Positions 56,065-63,720 of a stretch of DNA of 64,000 nt are shown piece by piece. Each line of letters begins with the position of its first letter. Position 1 is the first letter of the stretch. The notes under the pieces were generated by a model. That model saw nothing but the letters and a program-made list of their open reading frames with translations. It was not told the origin of the DNA and did not search any database. The position numbers and the translations under genes are program-made. The DNA lies in contig NZ_CP107567.1 of NCBI RefSeq assembly GCF_025854275.1, positions 682,001 through 746,000 on the forward strand. Direction: 5' to 3'. This stretch comes from Streptomyces peucetius. GTDB taxonomy: Bacteria; Actinomycetota; Actinomycetes; Streptomycetales; Streptomycetaceae.

Positions 56065-56967
56065 TCAGGTCACCGGCCCGGCCGACGCCAGTCGTGCCAC
56101 GGCGGTGCGGACCGCCTCGGTGGCGGCCGCCCAGTCGCCGTGCCGCCGGGTGAGCGCCGAGAGCCACCGTTCGAGGCCGAACGCGACGCAACTGGTGAAG
56201 GCGGGGCCACCGGTGTCGGCGAGGCTGATGGAGCAGCGGTCACCGAAGAAGTTGCGGTGGGTGTTGACGGAGGCGATCGCCAGGTCCTCGTAGAGGAATT
56301 CGTGCTTGACGGGTGACAGGCGCTGGAGGACCGCCTTGGAGCCGCCCTTGTCGAAGAACGGGTCGCAGGCCGCTTCCTTGCGCAGCGGGAGGTCGAGCGC
56401 CGCCGCGAAGGCGGTGATGCGCTCGGTGAAGCGGCAGAGGTGTTCCTCGGCGTGCTCACGGCCGCCGATGGCGACGATCTCCCGCATACGGAAACCCAGT
56501 TGCCGCCGCAGGCCCTCGTAGCGATCCTCCTTGCGGAAGCACCAGCCGACGACGGTCACCAGGGTGTCCTCGGTGAGCCGGCGCCCCTCGTGGTCGAGGT
56601 AGACGGCGTAGCAGGAGGCCGAGGGCAGCCCGAGCGCGGCCGGCTGGAGGGCGCTGCAGGGGAAGCAGCCCGAGTCGTCGCAGAACTTCTCCTGCTCACG
56701 CCGGTCCAGGTCGAGCGGGGCGGCGAGCACCGCCTGATGAGGGAAGTTCTCGTAGTAGTCGAGCCGTGCCAGGTCCGCTGCGGGCAGCAGCGGCGGCATC
56801 GTCATGGCGTGGGCGCCCGCGTCGACGCCCCAGGACTCGAAGGTGTCGTCGAGCAGTCGGAGGAGGGCGGTGCCCTCGGGTCCGAGTGACGGAAGCCCGT
56901 GCGGTTCTCCCGGGGAGGCCGGTGGTGCGGGCGACCCTCGCTGTGCGGTCAAAGTGGTACGGGACAC
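56065..56967 (-). CDS. Class II aaRS-like amino acid:carrier protein ligase
   Basis: A 300-residue homologue of atypical seryl-tRNA synthetases that load an amino acid onto a carrier protein instead of tRNA (Bradyrhizobium Bll0957/Blr0597 type). There is no tRNA-binding arm. Probable zinc ligands are C119 (SASCYAVY), E163 (RMREIVAIGG) and C260 (AFTSCVAFGLERW), at spacings near those of the known enzymes; the last is also class II motif 3. YENFPHQAV and PALGLPSASC are shared. It precedes the AcpS-ACP gene, its likely partner. Small amino acids such as glycine or alanine are used by known members; the substrate here is unknown. Confidence 0.85.
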   Translation of the reverse strand: MSRTTLTAQRGSPAPPASPGEPHGLPSLGPEGTALLRLLDDTFESWGVDAGAHAMTMPPLLPAADLARLDYYENFPHQAVLAAPLDLDRREQEKFCDDSGCFPCSALQPAALGLPSASCYAVYLDHEGRRLTEDTLVTVVGWCFRKEDRYEGLRRQLGFRMREIVAIGGREHAEEHLCRFTERITAFAAALDLPLRKEAACDPFFDKGGSKAVLQRLSPVKHEFLYEDLAIASVNTHRNFFGDRCSISLADTGGPAFTSCVAFGLERWLSALTRRHGDWAAATEAVRTAVARLASAGPVT

Positions 56968-56988
56968 GATGTCGATCCACCTCTCGGT

Positions 56989-57879
56989 TCAGACGACCGG
57001 CAGGGTGTCGTCGGAGAAGATCCCGGTCTTCAGGAAGAAGGCGAGGGGCTTACGGATGGCCTTGCGCTCGTGGGGCCGCCGGCGCTCGTCGGTGATGAGT
57101 GCCGTGCGCAGGGCCAGGGGGTCGGCGATGCCGGCGTCGCGGTAGACGTGGGGGTTGTAGAGGGAGTTGACGCTGTAGACGACGTAGCGCTTCAGGTACG
57201 CCTCCACCTCGGCGAGCCGCTCGGCGCCGACCGCCTCACGCATCCGCAGGTGGAGCAGGGACACCAGTTCCCGGCCGAAGGCGATGTGGCGGGACTCGTC
57301 CTGGTGGTGGATGCGGTTGACCTCGCGGATGGTGTCGCAGAGCGCCGGGTCCTGCGCCATCCTGCTGTTGTAGTGGTCGACGAGCTCCTCGAAGAAGAGG
57401 ATGCGCGCGAAGACGAGGAAGTTCTCGACCTCCGGCTCCCACACGGAGTCGGCGCGCATGGCCGTGGAGCCGTAGATCTTGCCGCCGTAGCGCCGGCAGA
57501 ACTCGGCGAAGAACCACATGTGTTCGTTCTCTTCACCGATGAAGTGGTGGAAGAAGTCCGAGGGGACCTCGAAGCCCGGCATGTGGATGCGGCCGACCAC
57601 CTCGATGAGCAGCTCGCGGATGCCGTGGACGTTGAGGCTGTAGAAGTTGATGGACTCCCACTTGGCGAGCCGGCGCAGTGTGTCCTCCCCGAGCTCGTCG
57701 AAGAGGGGGGTGCCGTACGGGGTGAGCAGCTCGGGGCTCATCCACATGCGGTCCTCGTCGAGCCGGTCGGGCCACTGGAACTGCTGGTAGGGGTTGTAGT
57801 AGTCCTCGATCGACTTCTCGCTCAGCCTCCCGAGGACCTCGAGGAAACGGTCGTTCACGGGCAGGGCCGCCTGGGCCAT
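56989..57879 (-). CDS. AurF-like non-haem di-iron oxygenase
   Basis: A 296-residue oxygenase of the AurF/CmlI family, di-iron N-oxygenases of amines. The seven expected ligands can be placed: E75, E117 and H120 (GEENEHMWFF), E165 (FFEELVDHY), H191 or H192, E195 and H198 (HHQDESRHIAFG). It lies between the carrier-protein ligase and methyltransferases, so it may oxidise the amino group of a carrier-bound amino acid, but hydroxylation at carbon is also possible. ATG with AGGAGA. Two-iron chemistry is firm; the substrate is inferred. Confidence 0.88.
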   Translation of the reverse strand: MAQAALPVNDRFLEVLGRLSEKSIEDYYNPYQQFQWPDRLDEDRMWMSPELLTPYGTPLFDELGEDTLRRLAKWESINFYSLNVHGIRELLIEVVGRIHMPGFEVPSDFFHHFIGEENEHMWFFAEFCRRYGGKIYGSTAMRADSVWEPEVENFLVFARILFFEELVDHYNSRMAQDPALCDTIREVNRIHHQDESRHIAFGRELVSLLHLRMREAVGAERLAEVEAYLKRYVVYSVNSLYNPHVYRDAGIADPLALRTALITDERRRPHERKAIRKPLAFFLKTGIFSDDTLPVV

Positions 57880-57938
57880 GGTCTCTCCTGATGCGTACGT
57901 GGGTGGCGCACGGACGGGGGCGGGGATTGCAGTGGCGG

Positions 57939-58991
57939 TCAGGGCCTGACCTCGTACACGGCGTTGACCGGCGTCTCGGTCGCCCTGCGCCAGCGGGTGA
58001 AGCCGGCCTCTTCGGCGATGGCGCGGAACGCCTTCTCGCCGGAGTGGTTGCCCAGGGCGTGCGGGCCTCGCTGGGCAACCGCCACCGGCAGGCACATGAC
58101 GGCGGACAGAGCCATGAACATCCGGGCGGCCGGAGTGCCGGAGTCGACGTCGGCGGGCGACACGTTCGACTCGACGAGCATCCATGTGCCGTCGCCGTCG
58201 AGGGACTTGTGGACGTGCTGGGCGGCGGCGACCGGATCGCCCATGTCGTGCAGGCAGTTGAAGAAGGTCACCAGGTCGTACCCGGAGCCCGGGTAGTCGT
58301 CGGCCGAAGCGGTCTCGAAGACCACCCGGTCACAGAGGCCGGCGTCCTCCGCCAGCTGGCGGGCGATGGCGATGGCCTCCTCCGAGTAGTCGAAGCCGTA
58401 GACGGTCGCCTCGGGGTAGGCCTTCGCGATGAGCAGCGTGGTGTGTCCGACGCCGCAGCCCACGTCGGCGACCCGGCCGCCGGCGGCCAGCTTGCCGGTG
58501 ACGTCGTGCAGCGCGGGGAGCCAGTCGGGCAGCAGACGGTGCTGGTAGGTGGGCTCGAAGAAGCTGCCCATGCCGGTGTCGAGCGCCGGGTCGTGCTCGG
58601 CCCAGCCGACGCCGTCACCGGTGCGGTACGCCTCCACCAAGAGGTCCTCGGTGGCGTACAGCGCCTTCAGCGCGGTGAAGAACCCTGCGGCATGGGTGAC
58701 GGCCGTGGGGTCGGCGAGCACCCGCGCGTGGGCGGCGGGCAGCGTGTACGTCCCGGCGCTGGGGTGCCGCTCGACGTACTCGGCACTGAGCTGGGAGTGC
58801 AGCCATTCCTCGACGTACCGCTCGGCGGTGCCGGTGCGTTCGGCGAGCTGCGCGGTGGTGAGCGGGCCGTGGTCGGCCAGCGCCCGGTACAGGCCGAGCC
58901 GCTCGCCGAGGGCCACGGTCAGACCGCGGACCGCGGCGGCCGCGTCACCGATGACGCGCTGGTGGAATTCCGTGGTGGGGCTGTCGGTCAT
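57939..58991 (-). CDS. SAM-dependent methyltransferase with winged-helix N-terminus
   Basis: A 350-residue methyltransferase. The N-terminal ~90 residues are a dimerisation winged helix (LAERTGTAERYVEEWLHSQLS), as in O-methyltransferase and Rv2258c-like proteins. The SAM fold begins GGRVADVGCGVGHTTLLIA, with VYGFDYSEEAIAIAR and VTFFNCLHDMGDP after it. ATG overlaps the stop of the next upstream methyltransferase gene (ATGA). Acceptor not known. Confidence 0.9.
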   Translation of the reverse strand: MTDSPTTEFHQRVIGDAAAAVRGLTVALGERLGLYRALADHGPLTTAQLAERTGTAERYVEEWLHSQLSAEYVERHPSAGTYTLPAAHARVLADPTAVTHAAGFFTALKALYATEDLLVEAYRTGDGVGWAEHDPALDTGMGSFFEPTYQHRLLPDWLPALHDVTGKLAAGGRVADVGCGVGHTTLLIAKAYPEATVYGFDYSEEAIAIARQLAEDAGLCDRVVFETASADDYPGSGYDLVTFFNCLHDMGDPVAAAQHVHKSLDGDGTWMLVESNVSPADVDSGTPAARMFMALSAVMCLPVAVAQRGPHALGNHSGEKAFRAIAEEAGFTRWRRATETPVNAVYEVRP

Positions 58992-59827
58992 GATGCGTTC
59001 TCCTCGCCGGTGGGCAGGTCGCAGGTGAACAGGAAGGACCGGGGCACCCGCGGCACCTCGCGTGCCGGCACCGGATAGGGCCAGCGTCCGAAGTCGGCGC
59101 CGTCCTCGCCGGGCTGCTTGACCTCGCGCACGGACCAGCCGCAGTCCTGGAGCAGCTGCTCGGGTTCCTCGGTGCCGAAGAGCCAGGGGTTGCCGTCCTC
59201 CTCCAGAGCTCGCAGGAAGGGGCGGGACAGCGGGTTCTGCAGGGCGGACCGGCTGATGACGTCACCGAGGAGGACGGAGCCGGGGGCGCTGTGCGCCGAC
59301 AGGCCGGTGATGAGGGCGCGGACGGCTTCCTCGGGGAGGAAGAACAGCAGTCCCTCGACGACCCAGAGGGTGGCCTCCTCCGACCGCCAGCCGGCTTCCT
59401 TCAGGTGTCCCGTCCAGTCCTGGGTGAGATCGACCGCGACGGTGTGCCGTTCCCGGTCGGCGGGGGCCGGCTCGCCGGCGAGCATGGCGGCCTTCGCGTC
59501 GAGCAGCGCGGGCCGGTCCAGTTCGTAGACGGTGACGCCCGCCGGCCAGGTCAGGCGGTAGAAGCGGGTGTCCATGCCGGCGGCGAGGAAGACGACCTGG
59601 CGGATTCCCCGGTCCTCGACGGCGCGGCCGATGGCGCGGTCCAGATAGGTGGTGCGAATGGCCAGGAACGGCACGGTGCCTGCGCCCGCGTACCGCTCGA
59701 GGAGGTCGAAGCCGACGGTGTCGGCGACGGTACGCGCGTAAGGATCGGCGAACAGCCGGTCCTCGCGCTCGGTCTCCAGGGCACGCGCTGCGGCGGTCCA
59801 CTGGGCGGTGCGGGATACGGCCTCCAC
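58988..59827 (-). CDS. Class I SAM-dependent methyltransferase (Ppm1/LCM-like, TIGR00027 type)
   Basis: A 279-residue methyltransferase. It begins with RTAQWTAAARALETERED and LFADPYARTVAD, then VVFLAAGMDTRFYRL and VYELDRPALLDAKAAML, the marks of the leucine carboxyl methyltransferase-like family widespread in actinobacteria. WVVEGLLFFLPEEAVRALI follows. These often methylate carboxyl or hydroxyl groups. GTG start with GGGGGG nearby. Overlaps the next gene by 4 bases, so the two methyltransferases are made together. Confidence 0.9.
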   Translation of the reverse strand: MEAVSRTAQWTAAARALETEREDRLFADPYARTVADTVGFDLLERYAGAGTVPFLAIRTTYLDRAIGRAVEDRGIRQVVFLAAGMDTRFYRLTWPAGVTVYELDRPALLDAKAAMLAGEPAPADRERHTVAVDLTQDWTGHLKEAGWRSEEATLWVVEGLLFFLPEEAVRALITGLSAHSAPGSVLLGDVISRSALQNPLSRPFLRALEEDGNPWLFGTEEPEQLLQDCGWSVREVKQPGEDGADFGRWPYPVPAREVPRVPRSFLFTCDLPTGEENAS

Positions 59828-59871
59828 GGAAGGCCCCCCTTCATTGGATGGGAATGAGCGGACGGTCGTGC

Positions 59872-60372
59872 TCAGCCGGCCCTCACACAGGCGACCGGGT
59901 CCTCCGCCGCGGGGGATCGAACGGAGGAGTCGGCGGGGCGCCGCCGGAAGATGCTGTGCAGGATCATGCTGAACACGACCGTCCCGTCCGGGGCCACCAG
60001 CTCGCAGCGGGGCTGGACGATGCCGGTGGCGGGGCTCATGAGCGAGGGACGGGAACCGAGGACCTCGAGCCTGGCGGTGAGCACGTCACCGGGGCGTACG
60101 GGTCGGTGGAACCGGATCTCGTCGATGCCCGGGGAGCCGGCGCAGGCGCTGTAGGCGAGCAGCCCGTCGACGTACCGCCGCATGAAGAGCGAGGCGGTGT
60201 GGAAGCCGCTGGCGATGAGCCCGCCGAACGGCGACTGCTCGGCCAGCTCGGCGTCGATGTGGAACGGCTGCGGATCGAAACGCCTGGCGAACTCCAGCAC
60301 CTCGTCCTCGGTGACGGTGACCGTGCCCAGCTGGTGAACGTCGCCGGTGCGGAAGTCCTCGAAGTAGCGCAT
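59872..60372 (-). CDS. MaoC-like hotdog dehydratase
   Basis: A 166-residue MaoC/hotdog protein. The family motif around the catalytic Asp/His is FDPQPFHIDAELAEQSPFGGLIASGFHTASL, and RPVRPGDVLTARLEV is the second conserved block. Such enzymes hydrate or dehydrate enoyl thioesters on CoA or carrier protein. AAGGGGGG precedes the ATG at 60372 and a good promoter lies about 46 bases upstream, so it starts a minus-strand transcript through the methyltransferase and oxygenase genes. Confidence 0.88.
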   Translation of the reverse strand: MRYFEDFRTGDVHQLGTVTVTEDEVLEFARRFDPQPFHIDAELAEQSPFGGLIASGFHTASLFMRRYVDGLLAYSACAGSPGIDEIRFHRPVRPGDVLTARLEVLGSRPSLMSPATGIVQPRCELVAPDGTVVFSMILHSIFRRRPADSSVRSPAAEDPVACVRAG

Positions 60373-60417
60373 GCCGCGCCCCCCTTGAGCCGGAAGTGTG
60401 GTTTCTGATCTGACTCC

Positions 60418-60447
60418 AATCTACGAATCGACCATTTATTTTGTCAA
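60418..60447 (-). promoter_or_regulatory. Sigma-70-like promoter ahead of the MaoC gene
   Basis: On the minus strand TTGACA (60447-60442) and TAGATT (60423-60418) are 18 bases apart in an AT-rich patch, with the MaoC start 46 bases further on. A second TAGATT lies at 60457-60452. Confidence 0.65.
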
Positions 60448-60482
60448 TCCAAATCTACGACCGATTCGCACCTGTCGGTGCG

Positions 60483-61655
60483 TCAGCCGTCGCCGAGCGC
60501 TTGCTCGATGTCCGCCCAGAGGTCGTCGATGTGCTCGATGCCCACCGAGATGCGCACGGTGCCGGCGCCCACGCCCGCCGCGGCCAGCGCACGGCTGTCG
60601 AGCTCACGGTGAGAGGTGGAGGCGGGGTGTGCGACGAGGGTCTCCACGCCGCCGAGGGACAGGGCGAGCCGCGCCAGCCGCACCTTCTCGATGAACGCGC
60701 GGCCCGCCTCGCGACCGCCGGCCAGCTCGCAGGTGACCATCCCCCCACCGCCCGACAGGACCCTGCGGGCGGCCCGGTACGTCGGGTTGTCCGTGAGCCA
60801 CGGCCAGTGGACGGCCCGTACGGCGGCGTGCCCGGCAAGCCGCTCCGCGACGACCCCGGCGTTGGAGCAGTGCTGCCGCATCCGCAGCGGGAGGGTCGGC
60901 AGCCCGCGCAGCGTCAGCCATGCCGCGAACGGGTCCGGTGTGGCTCCGAGTTCGACGGTGCGTCCCCAGACACGGCGCCGCAGATCCTCGTCCGCGAAGA
61001 CGGCGACGCCCCCGAGCACGTCGGAGTGGCCGGCCAGATACTTCGTCGTCGAGTGCACGACGATGTCGGCTCCGTACTCGATGGGCCGGCACAGCACCGG
61101 CGAGGCGAGGGAGTTGTCCACCAGGACGAGGGCCCCGCGCTGACGGGCGGCCGCCGTCAGTGCCGGCAGGTCCGGCACCCGGCCCGTCGGGTTGGAGATC
61201 GTCTCCAGCAGGACCAGGCGCGTCGCCGGCCGCAGCAGGCTTTCCAGCTCGCCCGGGTCGTCACTTGCCGGATGCTCGACCTCGACACCGAACCGCCGGG
61301 CCAGATCGGAGAGGACCGAATAGGTCCCCCCGTACAGGCACCGCTGGGCGATGACATGGTCGCCCGGCTCGAGCAGGGCGAGCAGCACCCCGCTGATCGC
61401 CCCCATCCCCGAGGCGAACGCGATGGCGGTGGCACCGCCCTCGAGCCCGGCGACCGTGCGCTCCAGCGCGCGGACGGTGGGGTTGCCCCGCCTCGTGTAG
61501 ACGTACCGGCCGTCCGGGCCCGCCATGGCGTCCGCCAGCGCGTCGGCCGAGTCGAAGCCGAAGGCCGACGACTGCACGATGGGCACGCTGAGCGGCCAGC
61601 TCCCTTCACCGAAGGGCTCGTTCACGATGTGCACGGAACGCGTCCGTATGTCCAT
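60483..61655 (-). CDS. Cystathionine gamma-synthase/methionine gamma-lyase family PLP enzyme
   Basis: A 390-residue PLP enzyme of the Cys/Met metabolism class. The Schiff-base lysine is in VVHSTTKYLAGHSDVLGG; YTRRGNPTVRALE, ASGMGAISG and LLETISNPTGRVPDL are other family blocks, and LSLGGVETLVAHPASTSHREL is the C-terminal signature. Members carry out gamma-replacement or C-S cleavage of Cys, Met and homoserine derivatives; which applies cannot be told. In this cluster it could supply methionine or release sulfur. ATG 61655 follows GGAGAGC...GAGGA. Confidence 0.9.
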   Translation of the reverse strand: MDIRTRSVHIVNEPFGEGSWPLSVPIVQSSAFGFDSADALADAMAGPDGRYVYTRRGNPTVRALERTVAGLEGGATAIAFASGMGAISGVLLALLEPGDHVIAQRCLYGGTYSVLSDLARRFGVEVEHPASDDPGELESLLRPATRLVLLETISNPTGRVPDLPALTAAARQRGALVLVDNSLASPVLCRPIEYGADIVVHSTTKYLAGHSDVLGGVAVFADEDLRRRVWGRTVELGATPDPFAAWLTLRGLPTLPLRMRQHCSNAGVVAERLAGHAAVRAVHWPWLTDNPTYRAARRVLSGGGGMVTCELAGGREAGRAFIEKVRLARLALSLGGVETLVAHPASTSHRELDSRALAAAGVGAGTVRISVGIEHIDDLWADIEQALGDG

Positions 61656-61700
61656 TCCTCTGCTCTCCAGGTCGGGTCGGATGGTGCTCGCGATACGGAA

Positions 61701-61741
61701 AGGGACCGCCCGATGTCTGCCTGAGACATCGGGCGGTCCCT
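61701..61741 (-). terminator. Strong hairpin between the MFS and PLP-enzyme genes
   Basis: AGGGACCGCCCGATGTC and GACATCGGGCGGTCCCT pair perfectly over 17 bp with a 7-base loop. It lies in the 129 bp between the exporter stop and the downstream start, followed by TTTCC on the minus strand; it probably separates the two transcripts. Confidence 0.8.
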
Positions 61742-61784
61742 CTGTGGACCTCTCCACTCCCCCGGCTGCGTGGCAGCCCATCGG

Positions 61785-63230
61785 CTATACGCCGACCTGC
61801 TCACCGTGCGAGGCCGGTGCGGCCTGGGCCTGCGCGGCGGCTGCGGCGGACTTCTCGCTCCGCATGACCAGCAGGGTGATGACGCCACCGACCGCGGCGA
61901 TCACGGCCGCGCCGACGAACGCCGACGAGAAGCCGTCGGTGAGGGCGGGCAGGTTGCCCAGCTCACCGGCTCCCTGGGACATGGCGACCGCCGTCAGCGC
62001 GGCCAGACCCAGGGCGGAGCCGACGTTGTAGGTGGTGTTGACGATGCCGGACGCGAGACCGGCCTGCTCCTGCGGTGCGCCGGACATCGCGGCCATCATC
62101 GCGGGGATGTAGGCGAGCGACATGCCGAGCGCGGCGACGAGCGAGGCGGGCAGGACGTCGACCAGGAACGTACCGGTCGGCTCCACGGCGGACAGCCACA
62201 GCAGACCGGCGGCCAGCACGAGCAGGCCGCCTGCGATCAGCGGCTTGGCCCCGAACCTGCCCAGCAGCCTGGCCGTGATCATCGTCATGAAGATCATGAG
62301 GAGCACGGTCATGGGCAGGAGGGCGGCGCCGGAGGCGAAGGCTCCGTAGCCGAGGACCTGCTGGAGGTAGAGGTTGAGGAAGTACCACATCGGGATCCAC
62401 GCGGCGCCGAGCAGGGCCATGCCCAGGTTGGCGGAGCCGAGACGCGGCACGCGCCAGATACCCAGCGGCATCAGCGGCTCGCGCACCGACTTCTGGATCA
62501 CGAAGAACAGGATCAGCAGGGCGGCGGCGCCAGCCAGCTGCAGCACGGTGCCCGTCGAGCCCCAGCCCACCTCGGGCGCCCGGACGACCGCGAAGACGGT
62601 GAGCGCCAGGCCGGCGGTGACGGCCACCGCGCCCAGGACGTCGACGGAACCGCGACGGCTCTCGACGGCGGGCAGCAGCTTGGTGGCGGCGAGGGTCGCC
62701 AGACCGATGGGGACGTAGATGATGAACACCCACGGCCAGCTCAGCCACTCGGTGAAGACGCCGCCGAGGAACACACCGGCGGTACCGCCCGCGGGCGCGG
62801 CGGCGCCGTAGAGGGCCATCGCCTTGCCGAGCTCCTTCGGGTTGTGCCCGAAGAGCATCATCAGCAGCGTCATCGCGGCCGGCGCGATGAGCGCGCCACC
62901 GACACCCTGCACAGCACGGCCGACGACCTCGACCCACGCGGTCTGGGCCGCGGCGGCGACGACGGATCCGGCGATCATGACGACCCAGCCGGCGTTGAAG
63001 ACCTTGCGTGCGCCGAGCAGGTCGGAGAGCCGTCCACCGAGCAGCAGCAGTCCGCCGAAGGCGATGACGTACGCGTTGAAGACCCACTGGAGCTCGCCCT
63101 GCGAGAAGCCGAGGTCCTTCTGCATCTCGGGGAGCGCGACCCCGATGATCGAGGTGTCCATGATCACCATGAACTGGGCGGCTGCGAGCACGGCGAGCGC
63201 CCACCACCGCCGGGGATTGACCGTTGACAT
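61785..63230 (-). CDS. MFS drug exporter, DHA2 (14-TM) type
   Basis: A 481-residue exporter with about 14 membrane segments. MDTSIIGVALPEMQKDLG in helix 1, GGRLSDLLGARKVF as motif A and WPWVFIIYVPIGLATL in helix 6 mark the DHA2/EmrB-QacA group. AAGGGAG precedes the ATG. Two CsoR-type boxes lie 22-74 bases upstream, so transcription is probably copper-responsive. It may export the cluster product, a copper complex of it, or an unrelated toxin. It ends at a strong hairpin, so it seems to be its own transcript. Confidence 0.9.
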   Translation of the reverse strand: MSTVNPRRWWALAVLAAAQFMVIMDTSIIGVALPEMQKDLGFSQGELQWVFNAYVIAFGGLLLLGGRLSDLLGARKVFNAGWVVMIAGSVVAAAAQTAWVEVVGRAVQGVGGALIAPAAMTLLMMLFGHNPKELGKAMALYGAAAPAGGTAGVFLGGVFTEWLSWPWVFIIYVPIGLATLAATKLLPAVESRRGSVDVLGAVAVTAGLALTVFAVVRAPEVGWGSTGTVLQLAGAAALLILFFVIQKSVREPLMPLGIWRVPRLGSANLGMALLGAAWIPMWYFLNLYLQQVLGYGAFASGAALLPMTVLLMIFMTMITARLLGRFGAKPLIAGGLLVLAAGLLWLSAVEPTGTFLVDVLPASLVAALGMSLAYIPAMMAAMSGAPQEQAGLASGIVNTTYNVGSALGLAALTAVAMSQGAGELGNLPALTDGFSSAFVGAAVIAAVGGVITLLVMRSEKSAAAAAQAQAAPASHGEQVGV

Positions 63231-63251
63231 GACCGTATCTCCCTTGGCTAC

Positions 63252-63304
63252 ATACCCCTGGGGGGTACCTGTGAAGCGCAACGTAACATACCCCCAGCGG
63301 GTAT
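63252..63304. promoter_or_regulatory. Two CsoR-type copper operators upstream of the MFS exporter
   Basis: ATACCCCTGGGGGGTAC (63252-63268) and ATACCCCCAGCGGGTAT (63288-63304) fit the 17-bp pattern of the csoR-copA boxes. Their spacing (36 bp centre to centre) is close to the 32 bp of the pair at 34089-34137. Confidence 0.7.
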
Positions 63305-63626
63305 GCGAGAGCAAGGGTCGTGCACCGGCCTCGGCCACCGGAGCCGCGGCGGCGGCGCTGCGACCGCGGAACAACGGCCGACGGCGCGACGGACCCTCGT
63401 CGGCTGCCGACGAAGGCCCGTCGCCGCCATGACGTCGTCGGCGATCCGGGCGGCCACGACCTCCAGCGGTTCCCCGCGGGCCCGGAAGCGGGGCGTGAAC
63501 GTGCACTCGGGCTTACCGGTTGACACCCGCCGCCGGCGTCGATCACGGCAGCCCTGCCGCACGGGGCGACGCCGGGGCGCGGAAGGCGCGCCGAAGGGTG
63601 CCGGAAGGCTTCGAGGAGAAGTAACT
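63305..63626. other. Gap, about 320 bp, no clear gene
   Basis: Very GC-rich. A short minus-strand frame from GTG 63526 (STGKPECTFTPRFRARGEPL) looks slightly protein-like but has no ribosome binding site and runs into the copper operators. I do not call it. Confidence 0.4.
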
Positions 63627-63677
63627 CTTACAGGCTTGTCAAAGTTAAGAGGGCCACATATCTTACAACCCTGTAAG
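63627..63677. promoter_or_regulatory. Repeated operator-like dyads before the SnoaL-like gene
   Basis: CTTACAACCCTGTAAG (63662-63677) has perfect 6-base arms, and CTTACAGGCTTGTCAA (63627-63642) is a weaker copy 35 bp upstream. The patch is AT-rich. The arms TTACA/TGTAA suit a TetR, MarR or CopY-type repressor. It lies 43 bases before the ATG of the next gene. Confidence 0.55.
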
Positions 63678-63720
63678 CGATCCCGGCGGGACTCGACCCC
63701 CGCCCCGACCGAGGGGTGCC

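Noticed and set aside
55326..61655. Fluopsin or azoxy-compound cluster as a named assignment
   Set aside because: The di-iron enzyme, methyltransferases and copper boxes suggested these, but the diagnostic partner enzymes were not found, so I leave the product unknown.
61656..61784. Possible SAM riboswitch before the PLP-enzyme gene
   Set aside because: I looked for a conserved SAM-binding core in the 129-bp leader and found only one long perfect hairpin, which fits a terminator better. Covariance models could overturn this.
63248..63526. Minus-strand frame from GTG 63526
   Set aside because: Slightly protein-like at its start but without a ribosome binding site, and it runs across the copper operators.
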